From NCBI GenBank assembly GCA_900554695.1, contig USHV01000012.1, positions 1-64,000 on the forward strand: a stretch of 64,000 nucleotides of DNA. The letters run 5' to 3'. This DNA comes from an uncultured Prevotella sp. (lineage in GTDB: Bacteria > Bacteroidota > Bacteroidia > Bacteroidales > Bacteroidaceae). The notes below the pieces were generated by a model. The model saw only the letters and a program-made list of their open reading frames with translations, was not told the origin of the DNA and did no database searches. Shown here piece by piece: positions 55,962 to 64,000 of this stretch (its first letter is position 1; each line of letters starts with the position of its first letter). Position numbers and translations under genes: made by a program.

Positions 55962-56804
55962 TCATCTCTTGCGTATGACGCAGTCGGCCGGCTGACGTAT
56001 GTTTTCGTCGATGGTCACCGAGCCGATGCTGTCTGCAACGATGAGGCCCGACGTGGGGTTCTTTATGTTTTCGATGTTTCCCTTTATGTCGGCATGCACG
56101 GTGGAATATTCGAAGGCGCGGTCGCATGCGGCGTCGAACGTGCAGTTCTCAAGCACCAGGTTCTCGGCATAGCACAGCGGTTGCTCGCCTGCTATGTGGC
56201 AGTTTACGAGCCGCAGATTCTTCGAGTGCCATCCCAGATACTCGCCGTCGAGTACCGAGTCATACACAGTCACATTCTCTGTTTCCCAGAACGAGTCCTT
56301 GGTAGTGATGCGTGCGTTGCGTATTTCGGCGTTCCTGACATACTGGAACACGTATTTCGAGTCGCTCACAAGTCCGTCTACTACAACGTTCCGGCATCCC
56401 ATGAACGGATAGGTTCCGTCGTGCAGCGTGACGTTCTTCACGTTCAGACCGTCAACATTCCAGAAAGTCTCGTCGGCATCGTTTATCTTCACGTTCTCGA
56501 GCGTGAGGTTTTTCATCTCGCGGAAGAACTTAGGTCCGTCGATGACGCTGTCTTTCATCGTCATGTTGTCCGAATACCAGATGGCCGATCTCGAGCCCGG
56601 CGCGAAGTAACAGTTGGTTATCAGGCTGCCGTCAACGTGCCACCAAGGGTACTTGCCATAAAAATGGCATCCGTCAGCCTCGATGTTGCTGCAGTGCTTT
56701 ATGCCCGATTCGCCGTCGGTGATTGTCACATTCTCAAGTCTGACATTATGTTTTTCGAACAGCGGCCGTTCTCCTCCGAATGATTTATCCTTTATTGTCT
56801 CCAT
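55962..56804 (-). CDS. DUF3737 family right-handed beta-helix protein
   Basis: 280 residues without a signal peptide. Repeating short strands (LENVTITDGESGIKHCSNIE, FREMKNLTLENVKIN, FWETENVTVYDSVLD) build a parallel beta-helix. The pattern GGERPLFEKHNVRLENV and the repeated 'W.. N' rungs match DUF3737 as I recall it. Function unknown. First gene of the operon with malY and cutC, 53 bp upstream of malY. Confidence 0.82.
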   Translation of the reverse strand: METIKDKSFGGERPLFEKHNVRLENVTITDGESGIKHCSNIEADGCHFYGKYPWWHVDGSLITNCYFAPGSRSAIWYSDNMTMKDSVIDGPKFFREMKNLTLENVKINDADETFWNVDGLNVKNVTLHDGTYPFMGCRNVVVDGLVSDSKYVFQYVRNAEIRNARITTKDSFWETENVTVYDSVLDGEYLGWHSKNLRLVNCHIAGEQPLCYAENLVLENCTFDAACDRAFEYSTVHADIKGNIENIKNPTSGLIVADSIGSVTIDENIRQPADCVIRKR

Positions 56805-56896
56805 TGTTATATTGTTTGTTTTATTAGTTTTTTTGAGTGTGCCGTGTGTCTGCGGCAGGCTGCAAGATGTATCGTTTGTGGATATCCTTTCGGATG

Positions 56897-56904
56897 CAAA
56901 TATA
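56897..56904 (-). promoter_or_regulatory. -7 box of the DUF3737-malY-cutC operon
   Basis: TATATTTG followed by C on the - strand, 93 bp before the start codon. Confidence 0.55.
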
Positions 56905-57006
56905 CTAAAACGTGTATTAAACGTGTGTATTCATATTACGGAAAAGGCAACCATGATTACTGATGCCGCGTTCCTGCCGTGTAATTGCGGATTGTTCCGA
57001 AAACAT

Positions 57007-57044
57007 AAAAGGTGCGGACGCAATCATATTGTCCGCACCTTTTC
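57007..57044 (-). terminator. mdh terminator
   Basis: AAAAGGTGCGGAC and GTCCGCACCTTTT form a perfect 13-bp stem; the - strand continues into T-rich sequence. It lies 24 bp past the mdh stop codon. Confidence 0.9.
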
Positions 57045-57067
57045 AATTATATTTGTTTGTATGCTTC

Positions 57068-58060
57068 TTAGAGGTTCGGGTTAACCTTGCTCCACTCAGC
57101 TATTGGCGGAACGATGTTCAGCGTAACGAGCTCGTCGCGCATCTTGCAGAGGTGCTCGTAGCTTGCGTCAAGTTTAGCGTTCTCCTCAGCAGTTCCCTGC
57201 GGTACTTCGTAGTGTGCGCCGGTTGTGTCGAGTGTGGTCTTCATGGCCATCATGATGTGATCGTACTTGTCGGTGCTTACATATGTTCCAACAGGATACT
57301 TGAACGGTTCGCCACCCATGACAGAACGGATCATTTCAACTGACAGATAAGCCGGGCTCTGGAATGAAGAACGTCCGCGGAGCTCGATGATCTTTGCACC
57401 GCCCTTTGTTACGTCAACCTTCATCTGCTCCCACTCCTCGTTTGTGAACTCAGGTGTGCCGATGATGTCGGTCAGGTTCTTGCCGTCGATTGTTACGTGT
57501 GAACCGAATACAGCCATCTGCTCGCCGTGTCCGCCGTATGTAGCGCAACCTTTAACTTCGCTCTGCATTACGTTGAACTTCTTGGCCAGTGCGCTCTGCA
57601 GACGTGTAGAGTCGAGGGCGGCAAGTGTTGTAACCTGTGATGGTTTCAAACCAGAGTAGAGCAGTGTTACAAGACCTGTGAGGTCAGCCGGGTTGAAGAT
57701 AATAACGACGTGTTTAACGTCCGGGCAATATTCTTTGATGTTCTTTCCGAGACCTTCTGCTATCTCGCAGTTGCCTTTGAGCAGGTCTTCACGTGTCATA
57801 CCAGCCTTACGTGGTGCACCACCTGACGAAATGATGTATTTTGCATTTGTGAATGCTTCCTTGGCATCTGTTGTTGCTGTGATTTTAACATCGCCGAAAC
57901 CGCTCTGGCGCATTTCCTCAGCAACACCTTCCGGAGAGAAGACGTCGTAAAGACAAATATCACTTGTCAGACCCATTGTCAAAGCAGTCTGAACCATGTT
58001 TGAACCAATCATACCGGCTGCGCCGACGATTGTAAGTTTCTCATTAGTTAAAAATGCCAT
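57068..58060 (-). CDS. mdh: malate dehydrogenase
   Basis: 330 residues. NAD-binding GAAGMIGSNMV near the N-terminus, substrate Arg in GGAPRKAGMTREDLL, and NPADLTGL with LDSTRLQSALAKKF. The catalytic His is in ATYGGHGEQM. It interconverts malate and oxaloacetate in the branched TCA/succinate pathway of these anaerobes. Monocistronic. The leader of about 100 bases has a hairpin (GAGCC/GGCTC arms at 58104-58147). Confidence 0.96.
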   Translation of the reverse strand: MAFLTNEKLTIVGAAGMIGSNMVQTALTMGLTSDICLYDVFSPEGVAEEMRQSGFGDVKITATTDAKEAFTNAKYIISSGGAPRKAGMTREDLLKGNCEIAEGLGKNIKEYCPDVKHVVIIFNPADLTGLVTLLYSGLKPSQVTTLAALDSTRLQSALAKKFNVMQSEVKGCATYGGHGEQMAVFGSHVTIDGKNLTDIIGTPEFTNEEWEQMKVDVTKGGAKIIELRGRSSFQSPAYLSVEMIRSVMGGEPFKYPVGTYVSTDKYDHIMMAMKTTLDTTGAHYEVPQGTAEENAKLDASYEHLCKMRDELVTLNIVPPIAEWSKVNPNL

Positions 58061-58162
58061 AATAAAAATATTATTTATGTTTGTAAAGTTGTTGTTTACA
58101 GGTGAGCCGTACCCTTGTCTGCCTTATGAGGGCAAGTCCGGGGGCTCCGGTTTAACTACGTG

Positions 58163-58170
58163 CAAAGATA
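58163..58170 (-). promoter_or_regulatory. -7 box of mdh
   Basis: TATCTTTG followed by C on the - strand, 103 bp before the start codon. Confidence 0.6.
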
Positions 58171-58432
58171 ATAAATTTTGTACTATCTGCTGTATTTATT
58201 TTGTTTTTTAATTGTTGTTTATTCTTAAAAAGAGGTGGCGCGTGCGTAAGTGCACACGGGCGGAGGGGTCGGCATCTGCTGACGACGTATGTGCAGGGCT
58301 GCGGATTGCGGCTCGCGGTGCGGATGTAAAGGCCGTGTCTGTGTGCGGTGGCGCGTGTATGGAAGCACGGGGCAGGATGTGTATAAATATACAGGATGTG
58401 TGACGGAGAAATGAATGAATATCCGGCATAAC

Positions 58433-58797
58433 TCGAAAATACGGCGATATTTTCGTCCGACAGTGCTTCCGGCCGCAAATACGCGAGTTTTGGAGGGTTT
58501 GCATAAACCGTTGGCATACAACGTTTTAAGTAAAACCGGATAAAAATAAAGCCCGCTCCGACGTGCGAAACGGGCTTTATTGTAGTATGAAACGGGCTTT
58601 ATTGAGGTGTGAAATGCATCATTTCGGGGGCTGATATGGTGCTTTTCAGAGTCCGAAATAGGCTTTATCGCAGCACCGCCAGTTTTTTGTGGCTTCCGGA
58701 ATGTAACCATATACAACTTTTATACATTTATACCCACCTCTCCGTTTCTATTTTACGAATTTTTTTTGTCAAAATATTTTACTGTCAAAACTGTATA
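58433..58797 (-). repeat. dispersed intergenic element, inverted divergent copy E
   Basis: Read on the - strand: an AT-rich head with AATATTTTGACAAAA, then units of exactly 22 bases opening CGATAAAGCC, TGAAAAGCAC, CGAAATGATG, CAATAAAGCCCG, CAATAAAGCCCG, then a degenerate CGCGTATTTGCG hairpin region. The last two full units are almost identical, so this copy looks recently expanded. Confidence 0.8.
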
Positions 58798-58843
58798 TTT
58801 ATGCAGTCTGACAGTAAAATGACGCATATCGCGCACGCCTTTT

Positions 58844-60445
58844 TCATATCTTTCTGTTGCGCATCCGCCATATGCCTTGCTTCACTTCTCCGGCAAACGA
58901 TTTCCAGTATGGCATCAGCTTCAGGTTGCGTCTGACAGGTGTGTCGTAGAGCAGGAAGAGCAGCAACAGGCCCGCGCAGAGATAAATCACCCATCCGTAT
59001 ATCTGCTTGATGCTTATCTCCATGACCTGAGTGGTGAACTGTTGCATGAACGATGCCAGGTCGATGTGGTTGCGGCTCACCGCCACGCTATCCACAGAAG
59101 CTCCGTAGCGTGCCAGGTTGTCGGGCACGTAGTAGTTCATCATGCGCGAGTAGATGGCTCCGCCGATGACTCCTCCCACAATCATGTGGAGCATGTTGAA
59201 CACGCTGAGGCCCTGGAAGAAGTGCTGGAAGGTCATCATCTCCTCCAGACAGACCATGAACGTGGCGCTGAGTATGGCGTAGGCGAACGAGCGACAGATG
59301 ATCATCGGGGCGAGCTGTGTGATGTGTATCTCGGACGAGACGGTGAAATAGAATCCCACAAGATATGCCGTCAGGGCAATCATGCCAATGATGATGAGGC
59401 GCAGATAGTTGTAGCGTCTGATGTGCATCCACCAGTAGGCGAACAGACATCCTGCCAGTATGCCGGCTATGGCATACCAGTCGAGCGATGTACTCACCAT
59501 TGCCTCGTAGTGCATCACGCCGTCATAGAACATCTCTTCAACCACATGCTCGGTACCGAGGATTATCTCCACGAGAGTGATGAGGCACAGCAGGGGTATG
59601 TAGTGGCGGTAGCTCCATATCTTGGGATCGTAGTACGGGTGGCGGATGGTGAGCATACGCCAGATGCAGAAGCCCAGATTGGCTATGATGACGATTGTGA
59701 GCTGCCATGTGACGGGACTGTTCCACCAGTCGAGATACTCGCCGTAGTCGAACAGGGCTGCCACCTCGAGCAGCAGTGCTGCCCACAGCGCGCCTCCGAG
59801 CCAGTCGATGCCGAAGAGCGGGAACTTGCGCATGAAACGGAAGTGGCGCACGCAGCAGGTCAGCACGATGAGCATAATGAACATCATGGCGGCCGTGAAG
59901 AGGTGCATGTAGGTCCAGTGATAATAATACATCAGGCCGGTGGTGATAAGGTCGGACAGCTGCATGCTGCCGAGAATCACGATGTGCAGCATAGGGAAGA
60001 ACACCGTGAAATCGCGCTTCGGGGTCATCCATAGCTGTATGGTGGACATACACTCGAAGGTGCCTTCTATCTTGCAGATGCCCTCAATGAAGCATACGGC
60101 CCAGAGCAGCGGCAGGAAGGTGATGTAGGGAACCACCAGGTTGCACACGAGTATGCCGAGTGCCGAGGCGGTGAGCAGGGTCTTGTTGGTGAAGCGGAAC
60201 TTCATTCGGAAGAGCACCGGAAAGAAGATGGCCATGCCCGCGAGGTTTGAGTACAGACACATCTGCAGATCCTCGCGCAGAAGCGAGTGGCCACCCACCA
60301 TCTCGTTGAGCGCTCCAAGATAGACGCCTCCCGAAATCTGGAACATGAAGGCGAACACCACGTATATCCACGGCTGCATCTTCTTCGGCACGAAGCTGCG
60401 GAACATGGGCATGGTGAACGGCCCGTTTAGTACAGGTGCACCCAT
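58844..60445 (-). CDS. MFS drug-efflux transporter (EmrB/DHA2-like)
   Basis: 533 residues with about 14 membrane helices from residue 25 on. It begins only 2 bp after the membrane-fusion gene and is the last gene of a TolC-EmrA-EmrB set. It likely exports hydrophobic toxins, bile-type compounds or fatty acids out of the cell through the tripartite pump. Sequence-level motifs of DHA2 pumps are weak, so the call rests on topology and operon context. Confidence 0.85.
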   Translation of the reverse strand: MGAPVLNGPFTMPMFRSFVPKKMQPWIYVVFAFMFQISGGVYLGALNEMVGGHSLLREDLQMCLYSNLAGMAIFFPVLFRMKFRFTNKTLLTASALGILVCNLVVPYITFLPLLWAVCFIEGICKIEGTFECMSTIQLWMTPKRDFTVFFPMLHIVILGSMQLSDLITTGLMYYYHWTYMHLFTAAMMFIMLIVLTCCVRHFRFMRKFPLFGIDWLGGALWAALLLEVAALFDYGEYLDWWNSPVTWQLTIVIIANLGFCIWRMLTIRHPYYDPKIWSYRHYIPLLCLITLVEIILGTEHVVEEMFYDGVMHYEAMVSTSLDWYAIAGILAGCLFAYWWMHIRRYNYLRLIIIGMIALTAYLVGFYFTVSSEIHITQLAPMIICRSFAYAILSATFMVCLEEMMTFQHFFQGLSVFNMLHMIVGGVIGGAIYSRMMNYYVPDNLARYGASVDSVAVSRNHIDLASFMQQFTTQVMEISIKQIYGWVIYLCAGLLLLFLLYDTPVRRNLKLMPYWKSFAGEVKQGIWRMRNRKI

Positions 60446-60447
60446 GA

Positions 60448-61482
60448 TCAGTATTTCACTTTACATTCCACGTTGAATCCGGCACGCAGTTTCTTCATAT
60501 CTGCCTTGCTGTTGCCTTTGAGTCGGATGCGCACCGGTATGCGCTGTTCCACCTTGACGAAGTTTCCGGTGGCGTTGTCTTGAGGTATGAGCGAGAAGGC
60601 TGCTCCGGTGGCGTCGGATATGGATTCCACCACGCCTTTGTATTTCACGCCCGGCACTGCGTCGGCGGTCATGGTCACCTCTGCGCCCTCGTGTATGTTT
60701 GGCAGCTGTGTCTCGCGGTAGTTTGCGACCACCCAGAGGTCGGTGCCGTCAACTATGTCTACCATTGCCTGGCCCGGTTGTACGAGCTGACCCTCGTGTA
60801 TGTTCTTGCGTCCGGTTATTCCGTCGCATGTGGCGGTGATGACGGTGTATGATAGGTTGAGGCGTGCCAGGTCGAGGTTAGCCTTTGCCAGTTTCACAGC
60901 AGCCTCGTTCTGTCCGAGTCGGTGAGTCTGTTCGTTCTTCACGAGCGATGTGCTTCGTTTTGCGCGTGAAGCCTGCTGGTAGCGTGCCTTGGCTGCCTCG
61001 TAGGCTGTTTTTATGTTGTCATACTGCTGACGGGTTACAGCATCTTCCTTCAGAAGCTTCTCATAGCGTTGCAGTTCGCGGCGTGCGTTCTCCATAGTTA
61101 CCTTCACTTCCTCTATGCTTGCGTCGCTCACGCCTATGTTGCTCTGCGTCGTCTCTATGCCTGCAGTGGTTACCGAGCGTCCGGCCAGGGCGTTGCTGAG
61201 GTCGGCCTCGGCCTGTGCCACGCGCAGTTTGAACTCGGCGTCCTCTATTATCAGGAGCGTGTCGCCTTTCTTCACCGGCTGGAACTCCTCAAAACATATT
61301 TTCTTTATGAATCTCTGTACGCGGGTGTTGACCGGTGTGATGTGCTGTCTTACCTGCGCGTTGTCGGTATATTCCACGTTTCCGAGGTGTATGAAACGTG
61401 AGCATACATAGACAAGTCCGCCTACGAGAAAACAAAGTATGAGAATGTTATAAATCATTCTTCTGGTTCTTCTTGCTATCAT
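60448..61482 (-). CDS. EmrA/HlyD-type membrane fusion protein
   Basis: 344 residues. One N-terminal membrane helix (IYNILILCFLVGGLVYVCS), then the barrel-sandwich and alpha-hairpin layout: YTDNAQVRQHITPVNTRV, a coiled-coil hairpin (about 75-195) and IHEGQLVQPGQAMVDIVDGT. It bridges the MFS pump and the TolC channel in the periplasm. 12 bp after the tolC-like gene. Confidence 0.93.
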   Translation of the reverse strand: MIARRTRRMIYNILILCFLVGGLVYVCSRFIHLGNVEYTDNAQVRQHITPVNTRVQRFIKKICFEEFQPVKKGDTLLIIEDAEFKLRVAQAEADLSNALAGRSVTTAGIETTQSNIGVSDASIEEVKVTMENARRELQRYEKLLKEDAVTRQQYDNIKTAYEAAKARYQQASRAKRSTSLVKNEQTHRLGQNEAAVKLAKANLDLARLNLSYTVITATCDGITGRKNIHEGQLVQPGQAMVDIVDGTDLWVVANYRETQLPNIHEGAEVTMTADAVPGVKYKGVVESISDATGAAFSLIPQDNATGNFVKVEQRIPVRIRLKGNSKADMKKLRAGFNVECKVKY

Positions 61483-61494
61483 AATCTTTCTGTT

Positions 61495-62814
61495 TTAAAG
61501 GGTGTGGGTTAAATATTTCATTTTGTAATAATTGTAAATCACGTCTATGCGTGCGTTGACGAGTCCGAGTTCGGCGTCAAGTTTGGTGTTGCTGGCGTCG
61601 AGCATGTCGGTGAGCAGCGCCAGGTCGTTGCGGTAGCGGTTGTCTGTCACTTTGTAGTTCTGGTTTGCCAGCTCGGTTTTCTTGGTCTGGGTCTGCAGTT
61701 CTGTGAACGATGTCAGGTAGTCGGTGTATGCCGCCTGCACGGCGTTCTCCACCTGTTCGTGTGCCAAGGTCTGCTCTTCCATGGCGCGGCGTGTCTGCAG
61801 ACGTGCCTGTTTCACCTTCTTGTTGCTCTTGAAGAGCGACGAGATGTTGTATTTTACGCCCACTCCCACGAACCAGTAGTTGAAGTTGTTGTCGAGCACC
61901 GGCACCTCGATTGTTATAGGGCCGTCGAGATGTTCCTCGGCAATGATTGCTATTTTCGGAAGCAGTTCTGAGCGCTCGAGCTTCTCTTTCTGGCGGCTCA
62001 TCTCCACGTTCAGTCCACTCTGTTGCAGCGACAGGTTCGATGTTGAGGCTTTCTGCTGCCATTCGTCCTCGTTGCCTGCCACGACGTTGTTTGCGAGCAG
62101 GGTGGTGTCGGGCACTATCTCGGTGCCTCCCGGCAGGTGGAGTGTGGTGACGAGCTGATGATTCATTATCTTCTTCGCGTCGTTCACCTTGGTCAGTTGC
62201 AGCTTCTGGTTCTCGAGTTGCAGCTCATATCTGGTGATATCGTTCTTCAGAGCCGAACCCTGTTTGCGACGAGCCACCATGTTCTTTATCACGAGTTTTG
62301 TCAGTTCGATGTTCTTTTCGAGAACCTCAGCCTGGTTGTTCAGCTTGAAGAGGTTCAGATAATAACCTGTCAAAAGGAAACGTATGTCCTGTCGGTTCTT
62401 CTGCCAGTCGAGCGTAGCCATCTGTTCTCCAAGCTCGGCGAGAGCTATTCCGCTGTTTATCGCGCCTCCGGCATATACGGTCATCGATGCTTGCAGGGCG
62501 AAGTTGTTGCCGAAGTGAGGCATCGATATGGTCTGACCGTTACTGAAGTCGCGGTCCCACAGGTTGCCATCGCCGAGGTAGCTTGCCGACAACGATGCGT
62601 TTATGTCGGGCAGACGCTGTGCCTTGGCGCTCTTCAGAGCCATTGCTGCGGCATTCTTTCCTGTACTGTACGATTTTATACTGCTGCTGTTTTCGTCGGC
62701 AAGCCGGAACATTTCGTCAATCCCGAGCATGCGACGGTTGTTGTCCTGGGCATACAGCCCGTGTCCGCATAGCATGGCACATAGTGATGCTATGAGACAA
62801 AATCTTTTGCTCAT
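61495..62814 (-). CDS. TolC-family outer-membrane efflux protein
   Basis: 439 residues with a signal peptide (CLIASLCAMLCGHGLYAQ). Two outer-membrane efflux protein repeats of long helices with coiled-coil character (KSAKAQRLPDINASLSASYL; RRAMEEQTLAHEQVENAVQA). First gene of the efflux operon. Confidence 0.92.
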   Translation of the reverse strand: MSKRFCLIASLCAMLCGHGLYAQDNNRRMLGIDEMFRLADENSSSIKSYSTGKNAAAMALKSAKAQRLPDINASLSASYLGDGNLWDRDFSNGQTISMPHFGNNFALQASMTVYAGGAINSGIALAELGEQMATLDWQKNRQDIRFLLTGYYLNLFKLNNQAEVLEKNIELTKLVIKNMVARRKQGSALKNDITRYELQLENQKLQLTKVNDAKKIMNHQLVTTLHLPGGTEIVPDTTLLANNVVAGNEDEWQQKASTSNLSLQQSGLNVEMSRQKEKLERSELLPKIAIIAEEHLDGPITIEVPVLDNNFNYWFVGVGVKYNISSLFKSNKKVKQARLQTRRAMEEQTLAHEQVENAVQAAYTDYLTSFTELQTQTKKTELANQNYKVTDNRYRNDLALLTDMLDASNTKLDAELGLVNARIDVIYNYYKMKYLTHTL

Positions 62815-62998
62815 ACGATGAAATAAAATGAATGGAAAAAATAGTAATGAATTATGAAAATGCCGTTGAGGCCGCCAATCAAATTATGGCAGCGACACCC
62901 CAATGGTGGAAACGATGTATTTTATTTGCGTAAAGAATCGTTATCCTTGATAAATTCATTTTCATAATCTTATGATAGGTGTATTCTTTTTACGGCTG

Positions 62999-63006
62999 CA
63001 AAGTTA
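62999..63006 (-). promoter_or_regulatory. -7 box of the efflux operon
   Basis: TAACTTTG followed by C on the - strand, 185 bp before the tolC-like start. No TTTG -33 box is present at the proper distance. Confidence 0.6.
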
Positions 63007-63029
63007 ACAACTTATTCGTTAAGTTGTAA
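63004..63029. promoter_or_regulatory. dyad operator candidate for the LysR regulator
   Basis: ACAACTTA (63007-63014) and TAAGTTGT (63020-63027) form an 8-bp inverted repeat with a 5-bp spacer directly upstream of, and touching, the -7 box. LysR proteins bind dyads of this size near the promoters they control. Confidence 0.5.
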
Positions 63030-63062
63030 CTCTATATGCTTGAATATATAAGATTTTTTAAC

Positions 63063-63093
63063 AAAAACGCGCCATTCACAGTGTGGATGGCGC
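63063..63093 (-). terminator. terminator of the LysR gene
   Basis: GCGCCAT pairs with ATGGCGC, with an inner CACA/TGTG stem, and TTTTT follows on the - strand. Confidence 0.85.
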
Positions 63094-63159
63094 ATTAACA
63101 ACCCCTCAGAGGTTGACTGGTTATGTATGAATTTTGGTTTATTCCTTATATGTACAGGC

Positions 63160-64000
63160 TTAGAGCCAGTCGCGCAGTCGTTCGCGTATGGCGTTAGACT
63201 CGCTCAGCAGACGCATGAATTCAAGCGCGGAGCGTTTTCTATAGACATTCTTCAGCACGTGTACGCAGCCTTCCATTCCGTTTCCGGGCATGTCGAGCGA
63301 CACGGCTTTTACGCCCTGTTCGTTGTGTATGGTGGCCTCGGAGAGTATGGTCACCATCTGACTTTGGCGTATCAGCTTGAGCAGAATGTTCACCTCGTTC
63401 AGCTCGATGCGCACTTTCAGCTTGTCCTGGAATCCGGACGACAGTCTGTCGAAGGCGTTGCGGGCCTGCAGACCCTTCGAAGGCAGAGCTATGTCGTAGT
63501 GTGTCAGCTCGTCGAGAGTCACCATGTCGTGTTGTGCCAGCGGATGATTGTCCTGCACGACGGCTGCGAGATGGTTGCCGAAGAGCACGTGCGACTCTAT
63601 CTCATCGTAGTGGGTTGTCGGTTTGAACGCCAGGACGAAGTCGAGTTCGCGGTGTCCGAGCTTCTCCATAAGGTTGGTCATGGGCTCATAACAGATGTTG
63701 AGCTTCACCTGCGGATACTGTTTCATGAAAGTCATGAGCGTCTCGGTGAGAATCGGACTGAACGTGAATGTCACTCCGATGTTGAGCGTTCCGGTAAGCA
63801 TGTGCTGCAGATCGTGTATGCGCTCAAGGCAAGTGTCGGCAGAGTGGAGCGTGTTGCGTGCGTAGGGCAGCAGTTCTTCGCCGGCTTCCGTGAGGCTCAC
63901 GTTGTGGCTGTTGCGCATGAACAGTTGCGCGTTCATCTCCTGCTCGAGCTGTCTTATCTGCTGTGAGAGTGTGCTTTGTGTTATGAACAGAGCCTTCGCA
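63160..64000 (-). CDS. LysR-family transcriptional regulator (5' end outside the window)
   Basis: The frame stays open to the window edge, giving at least 280 residues. The edge encodes the HTH recognition part (ALFITQSTLSQQIRQLEQEM, then LFMRNSHNVSLTEAGEELLP), so only the first 20 or so residues are missing. A LysR substrate-binding domain covers the rest (LNIGVTFTFSPILTETLMTF). It is encoded just upstream of the TolC-EmrA-EmrB operon, separated by a terminator, and probably controls it. Confidence 0.93.
   Translation of the reverse strand, partial: AKALFITQSTLSQQIRQLEQEMNAQLFMRNSHNVSLTEAGEELLPYARNTLHSADTCLERIHDLQHMLTGTLNIGVTFTFSPILTETLMTFMKQYPQVKLNICYEPMTNLMEKLGHRELDFVLAFKPTTHYDEIESHVLFGNHLAAVVQDNHPLAQHDMVTLDELTHYDIALPSKGLQARNAFDRLSSGFQDKLKVRIELNEVNILLKLIRQSQMVTILSEATIHNEQGVKAVSLDMPGNGMEGCVHVLKNVYRKRSALEFMRLLSESNAIRERLRDWL

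Larger units (their letters stand above)
58061..58843. other. intergenic region with mdh promoter and repeat E
   Basis: It holds the mdh leader and -7 box, about 200 bp of GC-rich sequence with no coding signal, and element copy E (58433-58797). Confidence 0.65.
62815..63159. other. regulatory region between LysR gene and efflux operon
   Basis: It holds the LysR-gene terminator, a dyad operator candidate, a -7 box and a leader of about 180 bp. Confidence 0.7.

Noticed and set aside
54523..55995. 490-codon + strand ORF
   Set aside because: Antisense to cutC and the MalY-type gene, both of which have full catalytic motifs.
58877..60034. 385-codon + strand ORF
   Set aside because: His/Glu-rich antisense frame of the MFS transporter gene; no domain or start context.

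Overview
The window is chromosomal DNA from a member of the Bacteroidota, most likely a Prevotellaceae species. Supporting signs are SusC/SusD pairs, a hybrid two-component (HTCS) regulator, a porP-gldKLMN type IX secretion (T9SS) operon, Bacteroidetes-type promoters (TAnnTTTG -7 boxes, often in the form TAnnTTTGC) and intrinsic terminators at most operon ends. No rRNA, tRNA, CRISPR array, transposase or phage gene was seen.

Region 1 (about 1-13.6 kb, + strand, visibly more AT-rich at its start) is a candidate ribosomally made, modified peptide (RiPP) locus. In order it holds a two-domain glycosyltransferase, a 128-residue precursor with a double-glycine leader and a 12-cysteine core, a radical-SAM/SPASM maturase, a large outer-membrane beta-barrel protein, and an ABC exporter with a C39 leader peptidase. 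After 1.3 kb holding a dispersed repeat and a possible 35-residue membrane peptide comes a second, paralogous beta-barrel protein. Together they suggest a glycosylated, radical-SAM-modified, Cys-rich peptide cut after Gly-Gly and exported.

Region 2 (14.1-19.6 kb, - strand) is one very large multidomain T9SS cargo gene (gingipain-adhesin-like) broken by an in-frame TAG codon and by a probable frameshift in its signal peptide.

Region 3 (20.4-34 kb, - strand) is a compact beta-glucan utilisation locus: GH16, SusC, SusD, an IPT-type surface glycan-binding lipoprotein and a GH3 beta-glucosidase, with the gene of its HTCS regulator directly upstream.

Region 4 (34.3-42.5 kb, + strand) holds crcB behind a sequence that matches the fluoride riboswitch, then the T9SS core operon porP-gldK-gldL-gldM-gldN and a small PorT-like barrel.

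Region 5 (43.4-64 kb) is mostly housekeeping: priA, a FadL-type porin, a PgpH-like 7TM-HD phosphodiesterase, gltX, a GH43 enzyme, a DUF3737-malY-cutC operon, mdh, a TolC-EmrA-EmrB efflux operon and a truncated LysR regulator that probably controls it.

The strongest structure outside genes is a family of non-coding intergenic elements (five copies). Their core is a run of 22-bp units, each an imperfect palindrome around CGAAATGG..CCATTTCG. Two other intergenic spaces hold arrays of unrelated sequence with the same 22-bp phase.
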